Assembly: GCF_018603435.1 (NCBI RefSeq)
Contig: NZ_CP075682.1
Location: 4,154,001-4,218,000 of the forward strand
From: Chryseobacterium sp. ZHDP1
GTDB lineage: Bacteria; Bacteroidota; Bacteroidia; Flavobacteriales; Weeksellaceae
Reading direction: 5' to 3'
Length of the DNA: 64,000 bases
In this document: positions 43,193 to 52,846 of the stretch, piece by piece
How positions within the stretch are numbered: the first letter of the stretch is position 1
How the letters are laid out: every line of letters begins with the position of its first letter
Made by a program: the position numbers and the translations under genes
Notes under the pieces: generated by a model
What the model saw: only the letters and a program-made list of their open reading frames with translations
Database searches by the model: none
What the model was told of the DNA's origin: nothing

Positions 43193-43720
43193 ATGATTAC
43201 AAAAAAAATCATTGGAATTTGTTTACTGGCAGGACTTTTCACCATTTCCTGCTCGAAAAATGAAACAAAGAACAAAACGGCAACAGCAGACTCAATGTCC
43301 GTTTCTCAGCCTGTTGAAAAAACGGCAGTTCCTGTTGAGAAAAAAGATGCTGCACAATCTGATGAACAAACAGAAAGTCCGGAAGAAAAAGATACAAAAA
43401 AGACCGTCTCCAAAACTTCTGTTGAAGGGAAATTTATCGCAACAACCTGTGAAGGTGCAAGATTTTCAATAGAATTTAAAAATACGGACGGAAATCCAAC
43501 GTTTAAAATTTTAGATAAAACAAAAGTAATTGCTGCCGGAAATGTCTCTGCAGAAACCGACGAAAAAACAGGAGCGATCACCAATATTATGATGGGCGAA
43601 ATTGGCGGTGTCTATGAAGGTGACAAAATTGTGATCCAGAATTACGGAAACGCAATGAACGAATTCGAACACTTCACGCAATGCGGCGATAAATATCTGG
43701 AATTCACCAGACAGAAATAA
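43193..43720 (+). CDS. Small lipoprotein, possible second periplasmic inhibitor
   Basis: A 175-residue lipoprotein (GLFTISC lipobox) with a Lys/Glu/Ala-rich linker (residues 25-75) and a compact C-terminal domain with two Cys residues (ATTCEGARFSIEF and HFTQCGDKYLEF) that could form a disulfide and give a small barrel like MliC-type lysozyme inhibitors. That similarity is in design only. It lies in the T6SS island between the effector operon and the LysM gene, and has its own terminator. Confidence 0.55.
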   Translation: MITKKIIGICLLAGLFTISCSKNETKNKTATADSMSVSQPVEKTAVPVEKKDAAQSDEQTESPEEKDTKKTVSKTSVEGKFIATTCEGARFSIEFKNTDGNPTFKILDKTKVIAAGNVSAETDEKTGAITNIMMGEIGGVYEGDKIVIQNYGNAMNEFEHFTQCGDKYLEFTRQK

Positions 43721-43743
43721 TCAAAAATTAATAATTGAAATAG

Positions 43744-43775
43744 AAACAGCATCCATTTTCGGGCGCTGTTTTTTT
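43744..43775 (+). terminator. Terminator after the small lipoprotein gene
   Basis: AAACAGCATCC and GGGCGCTGTT pair with one mismatch around ATTTTC, followed by TTTTT. Confidence 0.65.
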
Positions 43776-43959
43776 GTGGTTAAATTTAAAATGGTTTTAA
43801 AAAAGGTTGCATTTTTGGCTGAGTAGAACGCCTTTGTGAACTTAAAAAGTGATTTGCATAAAAACTTATGAACCTTGCGTTACATGAAGATCATGACAAA
43901 ACTATTTTGCGGACTAAAAATTTTCCTCTAACTTAGTTTGAGCCAAAAAACAAAAATAT

Positions 43960-44919
43960 ATGACCGTTCATTTTATCCTTTCCGGAGAAACGCTGGAAAG
44001 TATAGCTGAAGAAATTAATCTCGAAAATCCAGAATACCTTAAAGAATTTCACAATGCACATTGTGCGAGAGAAGATTTTATATACGATAACCTTGTTCCG
44101 CGGAAAAAACTTCTTATTCCTGATATTCACAAAATAAAAGAATACAACAGCAGGAATGATGCACCTTTCAAAGATCTGAAATTAAACCCTGAAATTCCTT
44201 TCCATCCCGAAAATCTGGCTAAAATTTATACCGTTGAAAGCCGGGAAACCGAAGAAAATGAGCTTGAAAAAAAAGAAAATGCACTTTCTTACACCGTTTC
44301 AGTAAAATGGATCCGAAAAGAAGAAAATAATCACATTTTTCACCTTTTCAAAAACAATTTTTTCGAAAAATCCGGAACGATGATGGCGGATCTCGCTTCA
44401 GAATCCATCCGTTCGCTGAATCCTGTTGAGGTAAGAACCGATGACAAAGGCAGAGTTGTATTTATTTCGTTAACCAAAGAAACCACAGATCATTTCAATA
44501 CGATTAAAGAGCGTCTTACAGATCTTTTCCCCGATAAATACGCTAAACTATATCTTGATGAATTCGAACTCGTCGTTCTCGATCCTTTACTTTTCCATAG
44601 CAGAATGAAGGAAGACATCTTCATCAAAAACTATTTTGCAGGCATAAGAAACAGGTTTAAGAAAGGAAAATCTTATCTTAGTCAGTCAATCGGAGAAGAA
44701 AATACAGAAATTCAGCTTCAGCAGAAAGTGGAAGATTCCGAAGATCATGAAATCGTTCTCCGTCAGAATATAAATTCATACGAAAATGAGCTTGATTTTG
44801 TCGGAAAATATATCTTGGATAAAGACTCCGGATTGGTAAAAGAAATCGAAATCAGCTACAGTATTTCTCAGTATGGTGTAAAAAATAAAAGTTTTTTTAC
44901 ACTCAAAGAATTGTCGTAA
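43960..44919 (+). CDS. T6SS-associated LysM-like protein
   Basis: A 319-residue protein whose first 55 residues form a LysM-type module (HFILSGETLESIAEEINLEN ... VPRKKLLIP), with no signal peptide. Intracellular LysM-like modules in T6SS clusters are thought to bind VgrG/Hcp particles or baseplate rather than cell wall. The rest is a helical/beta region (residues 95-320) with no family match that I can name. It is directly upstream of the first tssD gene, in the same direction, so a chaperone or assembly role is plausible but unproven. Confidence 0.5.
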   Translation: MTVHFILSGETLESIAEEINLENPEYLKEFHNAHCAREDFIYDNLVPRKKLLIPDIHKIKEYNSRNDAPFKDLKLNPEIPFHPENLAKIYTVESRETEENELEKKENALSYTVSVKWIRKEENNHIFHLFKNNFFEKSGTMMADLASESIRSLNPVEVRTDDKGRVVFISLTKETTDHFNTIKERLTDLFPDKYAKLYLDEFELVVLDPLLFHSRMKEDIFIKNYFAGIRNRFKKGKSYLSQSIGEENTEIQLQQKVEDSEDHEIVLRQNINSYENELDFVGKYILDKDSGLVKEIEISYSISQYGVKNKSFFTLKELS

Positions 44920-44962
44920 ACATTTTACAGCAAAGGTTTGTTAAGATAGTATTAAATCCAAT

Positions 44963-44999
44963 GTCGTAGAATTACGACATCAAATCGTAGAAATACGAC
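44963..44999. promoter_or_regulatory. Tandem palindromic operator upstream of tssD copy 1
   Basis: GTCGTAGAATTACGAC (44963-44978, perfect palindrome) and ATCGTAGAAATACGAC (44984-44999) lie 21 bp apart centre to centre, that is two helical turns. The pair ends 50 bp before the -7 box. A matching pair precedes tssD copy 2. Confidence 0.75.
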
Positions 45000-45048
45000 A
45001 AAATTTCAAATTGATATTTAAAAACTTTCAGAAGAGAAATTGCCGCTT

Positions 45049-45056
45049 TATCTTTG
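45049..45056 (+). promoter_or_regulatory. -7 promoter box of tssD copy 1
   Basis: TATCTTTG, 53 bp before the ATG, followed by the leader motif ACCGAATCACAAAATA (45067-45082). The same spacing holds at tssD copy 2. Confidence 0.75.
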
Positions 45057-45108
45057 TTACACAATCACCGAATCACAAAATAGTAATAACGATTAAAATT
45101 TACCTGTC

Positions 45109-45513
45109 ATGGCAGCAAATTCAAGAGGAATCTTAAAATTCAACGGCGGAGAAGGGCAAAAATTACTAAAACTGAACTACAGCGTTTCCAGATCTACGGA
45201 TGTTTCCGGGAGAGTAGCTTCAGATCCTTCCAATGCGCTCATCAAAGTAACCGTAGAAGCGACAGAAAAATCAGACATTCTGGAAAGCTTACTGAACGGA
45301 AAATACAAACCGACCACAGGAGAAATTACCTTCAACAAATCCCACGAAGAAGGTACATTAATCACCCTTTCATGGAACAACGGATACGTTATTCAGCACG
45401 AAGTTGAGTTCGATGCGGTAGACGAAAACAGCATGCTCATCAGCTTCGTGGTAAGTGCAGAAACCATCGACTACGGAAATTCCAAATACGAAGGTCTTTG
45501 GCCATCAAGCTAA
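45109..45513 (+). CDS. tssD: Type VI secretion tube protein TssD (Hcp), copy 1
   Basis: A 134-residue beta-barrel protein of the Bacteroidota Hcp type (TssD), beginning MAANSRGILKFNGGEGQ, with the DVSGRVASDPSNALI and NKSHEEGTLITLSW segments. Hexameric rings of it form the inner tube. It differs from copy 2 (54267) at only a few positions, mainly SWNN versus GWEN and the C-terminus (WPSS versus WPGAK). It is a monocistronic unit behind its own strong promoter with tandem palindromes. Confidence 0.9.
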   Translation: MAANSRGILKFNGGEGQKLLKLNYSVSRSTDVSGRVASDPSNALIKVTVEATEKSDILESLLNGKYKPTTGEITFNKSHEEGTLITLSWNNGYVIQHEVEFDAVDENSMLISFVVSAETIDYGNSKYEGLWPSS

Positions 45514-45540
45514 ACAATTCATTTCATTGATATTCATACA

Positions 45541-45570
45541 AAAGGCTGTCACTCAAGACGGTCTTTTTAC
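45541..45570 (+). terminator. Weak terminator after tssD copy 1
   Basis: AAGGCTGTC and GACGGTCTT pair imperfectly around ACTCAA, followed by a T run. Confidence 0.45.
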
Positions 45571-45768
45571 CATTTTAAATTAATTTTTGTTAAAATATTT
45601 ATTCTAAATCACATTATTAATACATATTTTTCCGTTTTTAAGAAAAAACAGTTAACTTAGTAAATAATAAAAATTCAGACGGTTATAGATTCATTCCATA
45701 AAAAACAAGGAAAATCCAAACCGGAGAAACACCAAATCACCGCACAAAATATTAATCTGAATAGTACA

Positions 45769-48264
45769 ATGGGAGTATTAGTTACCAATGAGACTGTAAA
45801 GCAGCTGTTTCATATAGCGCAATCCATCGCGAAGGAAAATTACAATGCCACCTACGGAGCTCCGCACATTTTGCAGGCACTTATGCACAAAGACATCGGG
45901 CTGAACGAATTCCTTAAAAGCATCGACAAAGATCCCGGATATTTCTACGAATGGGCAGATGTTCGCATTGAAGATTATCCCAAAACCAGCCATCTTCCAA
46001 GTGAAGCAGGAGAAGACGAAACTGTAGATCATATTGTAGAAGAAGCGGATGACATCCGACTAAAATTAGGTCTGGACGAAATTACCCCGATCTGTATTTT
46101 AACAGCCATTGTAAAACCACAGGTCGCTTTTACTTTACAGCAGCTCAAATCACTACCTCTCAGAGAACATGAAATTTTTAACTTATACAGAAAAGATACG
46201 CCTTACGACAGTTCGGAAAACGGAGAATTTTCTTCGATATTTTCAAAAGGTTCAGATTATTCAGATCAGTCTTTTCCTTCCATAAAAAGCTATTGCACAG
46301 ACAGAACCGCACAGGCAAGAAAAGGAGAACTGGAAAACATCATCGGAAGAGACAAAGAACTCAGAATGCTGGTTGAAATTCTCTGCAGGAGAAGCAAACC
46401 GAACGTTATCATTATCGGAGAACCCGGAGTCGGGAAAACCGCATTGGTAGAAGGTTTTGCTATTGAAATCATCAAAGGAAATGTTCCTGAAATGCTCAAA
46501 AACGGAACCTTACTGGAATTGGACACCGGAGCATTACTGGCAGGAACCTCTTACAAAGGCGAGATCGAAGACCGCTTGAAAAAAGTCATCAACGAATGCA
46601 AAAAGATAGAAAAAGCCATTCTCTTTATTGATGAAATTCATACCCTTTTAGATCCCAAAGGAAGCATCGGAAACGTTGCCAATTTGTTGAAACCTGAACT
46701 CGCAAGAGGTGAAATTACCGTAATCGGAGCCACCACTCAGGAAGAATACAGGAAAATTATTGAGCTGGAACAGGCTTTCAACCGAAGGTTTGAAGTGCTA
46801 ACCGTAAATGAACCGGACGAAAAAACCTGCGTTAAAATGATCGACGTTTTACTCGAAGGCTACAAAAAACACCACGGAATTGAAGTCGAGAAAACCGCTC
46901 TTCCGGAATGTGTACGTCTTGCAAAAAGATATGCAAAAGGGAAAAAACTTCCCGATGCAGCCATCGATCTTTTAGACAGAACCATGGCGGCGATTAAAAT
47001 GCTCGACGAACTTTCAGAAAAAGAACTGGAAAGCTGGAAATTAACCTACGAAAAGCTTCAGAGCGAAGATTATTTTGACGAAAAAGACAAAGCAGACGAA
47101 CTGATCTGGAATTACAATTTGCTGAGAGACAAAATAAGTCCGATTTTATGGGGATCTTTAAGTGAGCAGCCGCAAATCGACAATTCCATGCCGGTGGAGC
47201 AGATTCAGAAAATTATTGAAGACAGCTATGCCGAACTGTTGCAGCACGCCTCAAAGAAAAGAGAAAAAGTAGACCGTCTTGAACTCGCGGCGGTAATGGC
47301 GGCAAAAACAAACATTCCAATCGGGAAAATTCAGGCGCAGGAAAAAGAGAAACTGCTGAATATGGAATCTCTTTTAATGAACCGTGTTGTAGGGCAGGAT
47401 CACGCTTTAAAAATCCTTTCCGATGCAATTGTTGAAAACCGAAGCGGACTCAATAAACCGGGACAGCCCATTGGATCATTCTTCCTTTTGGGACCAACAG
47501 GAACAGGAAAGACCGAATTGGCAAAATCGATGGCAGAACTCCTTTTCAACGACGAAAAGGCAATGGTTCGTTTCGATATGTCTGAATTTAAAGAAGAACA
47601 TTCAGCCGCACTTTTGTATGGCGCGCCTCCCGGATACGTAGGTTACGAAGAAGGAGGAATGCTCGTCAACAAAATAAGACAGCAGCCTTACACTGTCGTT
47701 TTATTTGATGAAATTGAAAAAGCCCATCATTCGGTTTTTGATGTGTTTTTACAGATCATGGACGAGGGAAAAGTTCATGATAAACTTGGAAAAGAAGGTG
47801 ATTTCAGCAATGCCCTGATTTTATTTACCTCAAATATCGGAAGCGAAGAAATCGTAAAACAGTTTGAAGAAGGAAAGATCCCGGAATCGAAAACTTTGAT
47901 GCAGATTATGTCGAATTCTGGACGTTTCAGACCGGAATTTTTAGCAAGAATTACAGAAATTATTCCTTTTGCTCCAATTACAGAATCCATCGCCGAGAGA
48001 ATTTTTAATATTCAGTTAAAATCACTACACAACTCTTTAGCGCGACTGGGAATGAGTTTAAAAATCTCCGATGAAGCCGTGAAAAATCTTGCTTTGGGCG
48101 GATTCAGCAGCAAATACGGCGCAAGACAGATCTCAGGAGTGATACGTTCTCAATTGGCAAGACCTATCTCGAAAATGATCGTAAGAGAAGAAGTAAAAGC
48201 CGGACAGATCATTCATGTCGACTGGAATTCAGAAGAAGAAAAACTGAGCTGGAACGTAGAATAA
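45769..48264 (+). CDS. tssH: Type VI secretion ATPase TssH (ClpV)
   Basis: An 831-residue Clp/Hsp100 ATPase with an N-terminal Clp-N repeat domain (residues 1-145) and two AAA+ modules: Walker A GEPGVGKT with Walker B LFIDEIHTLL in the first, and GPTGTGKT with VVLFDEIEKA in the second. The middle domain is short, as in ClpV rather than ClpB. TssH disassembles contracted sheath (TssB-TssC) for recycling. The ATG at 45769 follows a leader that contains ACCAAATCAC. The gene begins a run with the transglycosylase, vgrG, Tle1-like and lipoprotein genes. Confidence 0.9.
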   Translation: MGVLVTNETVKQLFHIAQSIAKENYNATYGAPHILQALMHKDIGLNEFLKSIDKDPGYFYEWADVRIEDYPKTSHLPSEAGEDETVDHIVEEADDIRLKLGLDEITPICILTAIVKPQVAFTLQQLKSLPLREHEIFNLYRKDTPYDSSENGEFSSIFSKGSDYSDQSFPSIKSYCTDRTAQARKGELENIIGRDKELRMLVEILCRRSKPNVIIIGEPGVGKTALVEGFAIEIIKGNVPEMLKNGTLLELDTGALLAGTSYKGEIEDRLKKVINECKKIEKAILFIDEIHTLLDPKGSIGNVANLLKPELARGEITVIGATTQEEYRKIIELEQAFNRRFEVLTVNEPDEKTCVKMIDVLLEGYKKHHGIEVEKTALPECVRLAKRYAKGKKLPDAAIDLLDRTMAAIKMLDELSEKELESWKLTYEKLQSEDYFDEKDKADELIWNYNLLRDKISPILWGSLSEQPQIDNSMPVEQIQKIIEDSYAELLQHASKKREKVDRLELAAVMAAKTNIPIGKIQAQEKEKLLNMESLLMNRVVGQDHALKILSDAIVENRSGLNKPGQPIGSFFLLGPTGTGKTELAKSMAELLFNDEKAMVRFDMSEFKEEHSAALLYGAPPGYVGYEEGGMLVNKIRQQPYTVVLFDEIEKAHHSVFDVFLQIMDEGKVHDKLGKEGDFSNALILFTSNIGSEEIVKQFEEGKIPESKTLMQIMSNSGRFRPEFLARITEIIPFAPITESIAERIFNIQLKSLHNSLARLGMSLKISDEAVKNLALGGFSSKYGARQISGVIRSQLARPISKMIVREEVKAGQIIHVDWNSEEEKLSWNVE

Positions 48265-48319
48265 GAAAGAATGGAAATCGTGAATCAGTTTAAAAAACTT
48301 TTCACAAAAGCATAAAACA

Positions 48320-49192
48320 ATGAACCCAAATCTCAAAAATATCTTTCTAACCGCAATGGTATTGCTGTGCTCGAATATGGCGAATGCACAGTTTCTTGCC
48401 GCTTCCGATACTTCGGAAAGCAGTGTGAAGAGATATAAAAGTATCATTAATGCCAACAGAGAAATTGTAGATTTTATCGAATATTCTCTGGTTCAGAAAG
48501 GTTTGCCGAGACATTTGAGAAATCTAGCCTTAATAGAATCCCATTTCAACAGAAATATAGCTTCCGGAGCCGGAGCAGTGGGAGTCTGGCAATTTATGAC
48601 CGCTCACGCCAATCAATACGGATTAACCGAACAGAACAGAACGGATCTTTACAAAAGCACAAAAACAGCAACAGTTTCCTTAGCCAATCTATACAAAAAA
48701 TACAACAACTGGATTACTGTAGTGGCTGCTTATAATTGCGGAGAAGGAAATATTGCCAAAGCTATGACGGCTGCAAACTCTACTCAATACCATGTTTTTT
48801 ATAAGTTTTTGCCGGAAGAAACCATCAATCATGTTAAAAAATATCTGAATGCATGCTATGCAACCGGAGAATTGCAGAATGTTTTGGCAAACTATAATTC
48901 CTCAAGAATGAACACCGTTTTCCTCGTAAAAGGAGGAAGCGGAAAAAACAATGTGCAATTGGCAGAAACCGAGATCAATGCAGGATTCAATCTCAACATC
49001 ATTGCCGATGAACTGGATGTGGAAGTAGACAAACTCCTCTCCTGGAATCCCGGAATCAACGATGAACTTCAGAAAAAGGGAGAAAGCACATTGTATCTTC
49101 CGACCGATCTTATGCCTGATTTTTTATTGAGAAAGACAAAAATTCTTTCAAGATCCATAAAAGAAGGAAATACACCAAATACCGAACACTAA
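48320..49192 (+). CDS. Lytic transglycosylase (GH23/SLT) with LysM-like C-terminus
   Basis: A 290-residue exported protein (signal residues 1-23). The SLT domain (about 50-170) has the catalytic LALIESHFN (Glu73), GAVGVWQFM and the AAYNCGEGNI block of MltD-type enzymes. A LysM-like domain follows near residue 225 (NLNIIADELDVEVDKLLSWN). These enzymes cleave glycan strands to form anhydro sugars. Located between tssH and vgrG, it most likely opens the wall locally so the T6SS trans-envelope complex can assemble, as known for other T6SS-linked transglycosylases. Confidence 0.8.
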   Translation: MNPNLKNIFLTAMVLLCSNMANAQFLAASDTSESSVKRYKSIINANREIVDFIEYSLVQKGLPRHLRNLALIESHFNRNIASGAGAVGVWQFMTAHANQYGLTEQNRTDLYKSTKTATVSLANLYKKYNNWITVVAAYNCGEGNIAKAMTAANSTQYHVFYKFLPEETINHVKKYLNACYATGELQNVLANYNSSRMNTVFLVKGGSGKNNVQLAETEINAGFNLNIIADELDVEVDKLLSWNPGINDELQKKGESTLYLPTDLMPDFLLRKTKILSRSIKEGNTPNTEH

Positions 49193-49226
49193 GCGATCAT
49201 GTTTAACCTACCAAATCACAGGAAAT

Positions 49227-51164
49227 ATGAAAACAGAATCACAAAATATACTACAGAATCCTTCCTTCCGCCCATCGCAGAATGCAGACGGAATTTCTCA
49301 GAATCATCACACAGGAATCAACCGTCTGGTAAAACTTTCTCTCGTGATCGAAGGAAAAGTGATTAAATATTACAAGCATTTTCAACTTACCCAAAGCACA
49401 AAACGCCACCACCAATTCAGCGTGACATTGGCTCATGATGCTTTAGGTGACCGACAGACTCATACTCTCGAAGAAGCCAATAAATTTCTCGGAAAACGTT
49501 TAACAGCCGTTATTTCTTACAAAGATATTGAAAGCAGCCCCGAAAGAACCTTTGTCGGAGTCATTACAGGAGTAGGTTTCAGTCAGGAAAAAATGAGTCT
49601 TGGAAATATTGTGTTAACAGGGTACAGTCCCACTATCTTACTCGATGGAGCACCTCATATTCAGAGTTTTGGAGGAAGTTCGCCCGTTAATATGGGGATC
49701 ATTGCCAATGAAGTCATCAAACAGGGGATCGATTCCAGCCGTTTTGATGTAAGAGTGGATACCAACGATTATTCACAGATTATTTACAGCAGTCAGTATG
49801 ACGAAACGCACTACAATTATCTGGCAAGAATGGCTGAAGCGTATGGCGAACAGTTTTATTATGATGGCGAAGTGCTTCATTTCGGGAAACTTCCGCCTCA
49901 GAATAAACCAATCAAGCTAACCTACGGAAGCAGCGCAAATGATATTAAAGTTGAATTAAAAGCAGTACACACAAAACCCCAGTTCTACGGCTATAACAGC
50001 AGCAGACATGAAAGACTGACTTCAGGCGAAACACCGATTCAGCATGTGGGAGATTTGGCAAAAACAGCTTATTCCCACAACGAAAAAATATATAAAACCC
50101 CTGCATTACAGGTTGCGCCCATTAAAGCTTCCACCCATCTCGACGTGGAATATTCTCAGAAAAGTGCGGCGGGAAGTGAAGCGGTGAGCGTATTTTCATT
50201 TTCAGGAAATACGACTGTTCCTTTTTTGCATCCGGGTTGTGTCGTGGATGTTCAGATGAGGAAATTAGACAGCAACGAATCCGATTATTTTACGAGAATC
50301 ATGGTGACGGAAGTTACTCATGAAATTGATACGATTGGACATTATAAAGGAAGTTTTGAAGGAATTGCTTCAGACACCGGATTTTTACCAAAACCTGAAT
50401 TTAAAATTCCTAAAGCCGAACCGCAGATCGCCACCGTCATTTCCAATACAGATCCGGAAGGACAGGGAAGAGTTCAGGTAAGATTCGACTGGCAAACCAA
50501 TGATACAACGCATTTTATTAGAATGATGAGTCCCGATGCGGGAGGAACCGATCAGGTGAACCAAAACAGAGGTTACGTTGCGATTCCAGAAGTGGGAGAT
50601 CAGGTGATGGTGAATTTCGTTCACAGTCATCCCGACCGACCTTTTGTGATGGGCGGAATGTTCCATGGCGGAATCGGTCTCGGCGGCGGTGTGGACAACA
50701 GAGTGAAATCTATCCAGACGAGAAGCGGTCACAGAATTATTTTTACAGAGGATGAAAGCATCGTCATTACCGATAAATCGGGAAATAAAATTCATTTAGA
50801 CACCACCGGAAGCAACATCACCATTACAGCTCCCGAAACCATGACGTTCAATTGCCGGAACATGAACATCAACGTCGGCGAAAATATGAGCACCAATGTC
50901 GGAATGAATAAATCTGATACCATTATGGCAAATCATACCGAAAGTGTAGGTTCCATGAAATATCTTTCCACCGGAGCCGATTTCATGACGAATGTTGTCG
51001 GAAAAATGAGTCATTATGTAAAAGGCGATATGGAAGTCTACGGTGAAAAAGAGCATAAATTAACCAGCCTTAAAGGCGTTGAGGTCAACAGTCAGGGAAA
51101 AGTGGAACATCACGCAGAAAAAGAAGTTCAGAACAATAGTGGCGAGAAATCTAAAAATCACTAA
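49227..51164 (+). CDS. tssI: Type VI secretion spike protein TssI (VgrG)
   Basis: A 645-residue VgrG with a gp27-like N-terminal part (about 1-400: LVKLSLVIEGKVIKYYKHFQ), an OB-fold gp5-like region (TVISNTDPEGQGRVQVRFDW; RGYVAIPEVGDQVMVNFVH) and a C-terminal triple beta-helix (SGNKIHLDTTGSNITI ...). It carries no enzyme domain after the helix, so cargo is delivered through partner proteins. Its leader keeps ACCAAATCACAGGAAAT directly before the ATG. The Tle1-like gene starts 2 bp after its stop, marking that as its effector. Confidence 0.9.
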   Translation: MKTESQNILQNPSFRPSQNADGISQNHHTGINRLVKLSLVIEGKVIKYYKHFQLTQSTKRHHQFSVTLAHDALGDRQTHTLEEANKFLGKRLTAVISYKDIESSPERTFVGVITGVGFSQEKMSLGNIVLTGYSPTILLDGAPHIQSFGGSSPVNMGIIANEVIKQGIDSSRFDVRVDTNDYSQIIYSSQYDETHYNYLARMAEAYGEQFYYDGEVLHFGKLPPQNKPIKLTYGSSANDIKVELKAVHTKPQFYGYNSSRHERLTSGETPIQHVGDLAKTAYSHNEKIYKTPALQVAPIKASTHLDVEYSQKSAAGSEAVSVFSFSGNTTVPFLHPGCVVDVQMRKLDSNESDYFTRIMVTEVTHEIDTIGHYKGSFEGIASDTGFLPKPEFKIPKAEPQIATVISNTDPEGQGRVQVRFDWQTNDTTHFIRMMSPDAGGTDQVNQNRGYVAIPEVGDQVMVNFVHSHPDRPFVMGGMFHGGIGLGGGVDNRVKSIQTRSGHRIIFTEDESIVITDKSGNKIHLDTTGSNITITAPETMTFNCRNMNINVGENMSTNVGMNKSDTIMANHTESVGSMKYLSTGADFMTNVVGKMSHYVKGDMEVYGEKEHKLTSLKGVEVNSQGKVEHHAEKEVQNNSGEKSKNH

Positions 51165-51166
51165 AA

Positions 51167-52846
51167 ATGAGCATTGAATATTTTGTAGAAGGTAAAGCGG
51201 TCACCCGTTTTGATGGAGATTCCAGAACTTTTGCCAAAGAAGGCATCAGTCATAACAGTGCGGCAACCGTAGAACAGAAAGGAAACGGAACAGGAGTAAG
51301 TTATAACAAAGCAGAAACCATTAATCCTGATGATAAACCCGTTAATACTATCGATATAAGCCTGAATCTTTTTTTTGACGGTACCCAGAATAATAAAACC
51401 AATACCCAGCTTGGCGGAAATTTCAAAGAAGCAAGCAGCGATAAAGATGACAGTTACAACAACGAGTTTACGAATGTTGCACGCGGTTACGACACCATCG
51501 ATCCGAATGCGCAGAATCAGGTTTCATGGTATATTGAGGGAATCGGAACAGAAGACAGAAAAAGCGACAGCATTTTAAAAGGCGTTGCGCAGGGAACCGG
51601 AGATACCGGAGTCGTGGCAAAAGTGGCAAAAGGTTGTAAAAAAGGAGCCGAAGCCATCGTAAATAAACTTAAAAACAATACAAAACCGATCGGAGTTCTT
51701 ACCGTAAATGTGTATGGATTCAGCAGAGGAGCTGCGGCGGCGAGACATTTTATCCATGTGGCAAATTCTCCGGGAATAATTTCTTATGCTTTAGGAAAAG
51801 AGACGTTACAGGTTTTTCCTCCGGAATTCATCAATAATGAAACGGTGACAATTAAAGATAAAGACGGCTCTAAGTCTCAGTTCATCATGCGGCACGGATA
51901 TTTCGGAGCCTGTCTTCTGGCGCAGGATCTGGATGTGAAGGAAATAAAATTCCGTTTTGCAGGACTGTACGATACCGTTGCTTCTTACGGACTTAACCAC
52001 AGAGGAGGTTTCGGAATTGATGACGATACAAAACAACTTGGTTTAGACACCATCGGAGGCGGAAAAGTAAATTTTGTGCTTCAGCTTGCTTCGGATGATG
52101 AATACAGAGATAATTTTGATTTAACGAATATCGACAGTACTGGTTTATACGGACTGGAATTTACCCTTCCCGGAGTGCATTCCGATATTGGCGGATCTTA
52201 TGGAGAAGGAGATGAAACTTCCGTTTTATACTGCGATTCTTACGATCCATATAACAATATAAACACCCACAAAGAATGCGAAGCGTTTAAAAAAATTGTG
52301 GTGGAGGAAGGATGGTTTCATGATGAGCAGTTGGAAATTAAATATTTCAGGCAGAAAGATGTGAATTACGACCGATGGTGGAATAAAACCTCTATGTATT
52401 ACGGTCTCGTGGGAACCAGAAAGTTATCCAATAAATATGACAAAATCCCGCTGAACCAGATGTTTCATTATTCCAAACAGCATGAAGTGATATATCTCGA
52501 AGATCTCATCAACGAAAATCATAAAATAACAGATTCCTTTTTAACCGGAATTTACAGTCAGCTTTCTACCTACACCAACGCGTGTAACCAGCTCAGAAAT
52601 AACTATGTAGAAGATTTTAAAGCCGGAAAAAAACCTTCAGTTGCCAAATACAAACAGGATATCAAAGCGATTTCGTATTTAGGTCACATTCAGGAAGAAG
52701 ACCTTAAAAAATTAAGAAACGAATATCTTCACTGGTCTGTAAAAGCCAACCAAATCGGTCTGGATGCACGACCCAACGACAATGCCCCGAAAAGAAGAGG
52801 TGCATTGGCTGCACAATACCGCAAAAGAAACATACAGAATGGATAA
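51167..52846 (+). CDS. Tle1-like (DUF2235) phospholipase T6SS effector
   Basis: A 559-residue alpha/beta hydrolase of the DUF2235 family. The opening strand and loop read DISLNLFFDGTQNNKTN. The nucleophile elbow is YGFSRG (Ser186), with Asp269 in AGLYDTVASYG and His338 in LPGVHSDIGGSYG completing the triad. Tle1 proteins are T6SS phospholipases (A1/A2) that attack the membranes of target bacteria. Directly after vgrG and overlapped by a lipoprotein gene of the DUF2931 family, which is the likely immunity. There is no signal peptide, as expected for a T6SS cargo. Confidence 0.85.
   Translation: MSIEYFVEGKAVTRFDGDSRTFAKEGISHNSAATVEQKGNGTGVSYNKAETINPDDKPVNTIDISLNLFFDGTQNNKTNTQLGGNFKEASSDKDDSYNNEFTNVARGYDTIDPNAQNQVSWYIEGIGTEDRKSDSILKGVAQGTGDTGVVAKVAKGCKKGAEAIVNKLKNNTKPIGVLTVNVYGFSRGAAAARHFIHVANSPGIISYALGKETLQVFPPEFINNETVTIKDKDGSKSQFIMRHGYFGACLLAQDLDVKEIKFRFAGLYDTVASYGLNHRGGFGIDDDTKQLGLDTIGGGKVNFVLQLASDDEYRDNFDLTNIDSTGLYGLEFTLPGVHSDIGGSYGEGDETSVLYCDSYDPYNNINTHKECEAFKKIVVEEGWFHDEQLEIKYFRQKDVNYDRWWNKTSMYYGLVGTRKLSNKYDKIPLNQMFHYSKQHEVIYLEDLINENHKITDSFLTGIYSQLSTYTNACNQLRNNYVEDFKAGKKPSVAKYKQDIKAISYLGHIQEEDLKKLRNEYLHWSVKANQIGLDARPNDNAPKRRGALAAQYRKRNIQNG

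Noticed and set aside
43193..43720. Firm assignment of the small lipoprotein as a lysozyme inhibitor (MliC type)
   Set aside because: Only general design (lipoprotein, small domain, Cys pair) agrees; the MliC signature was not seen.
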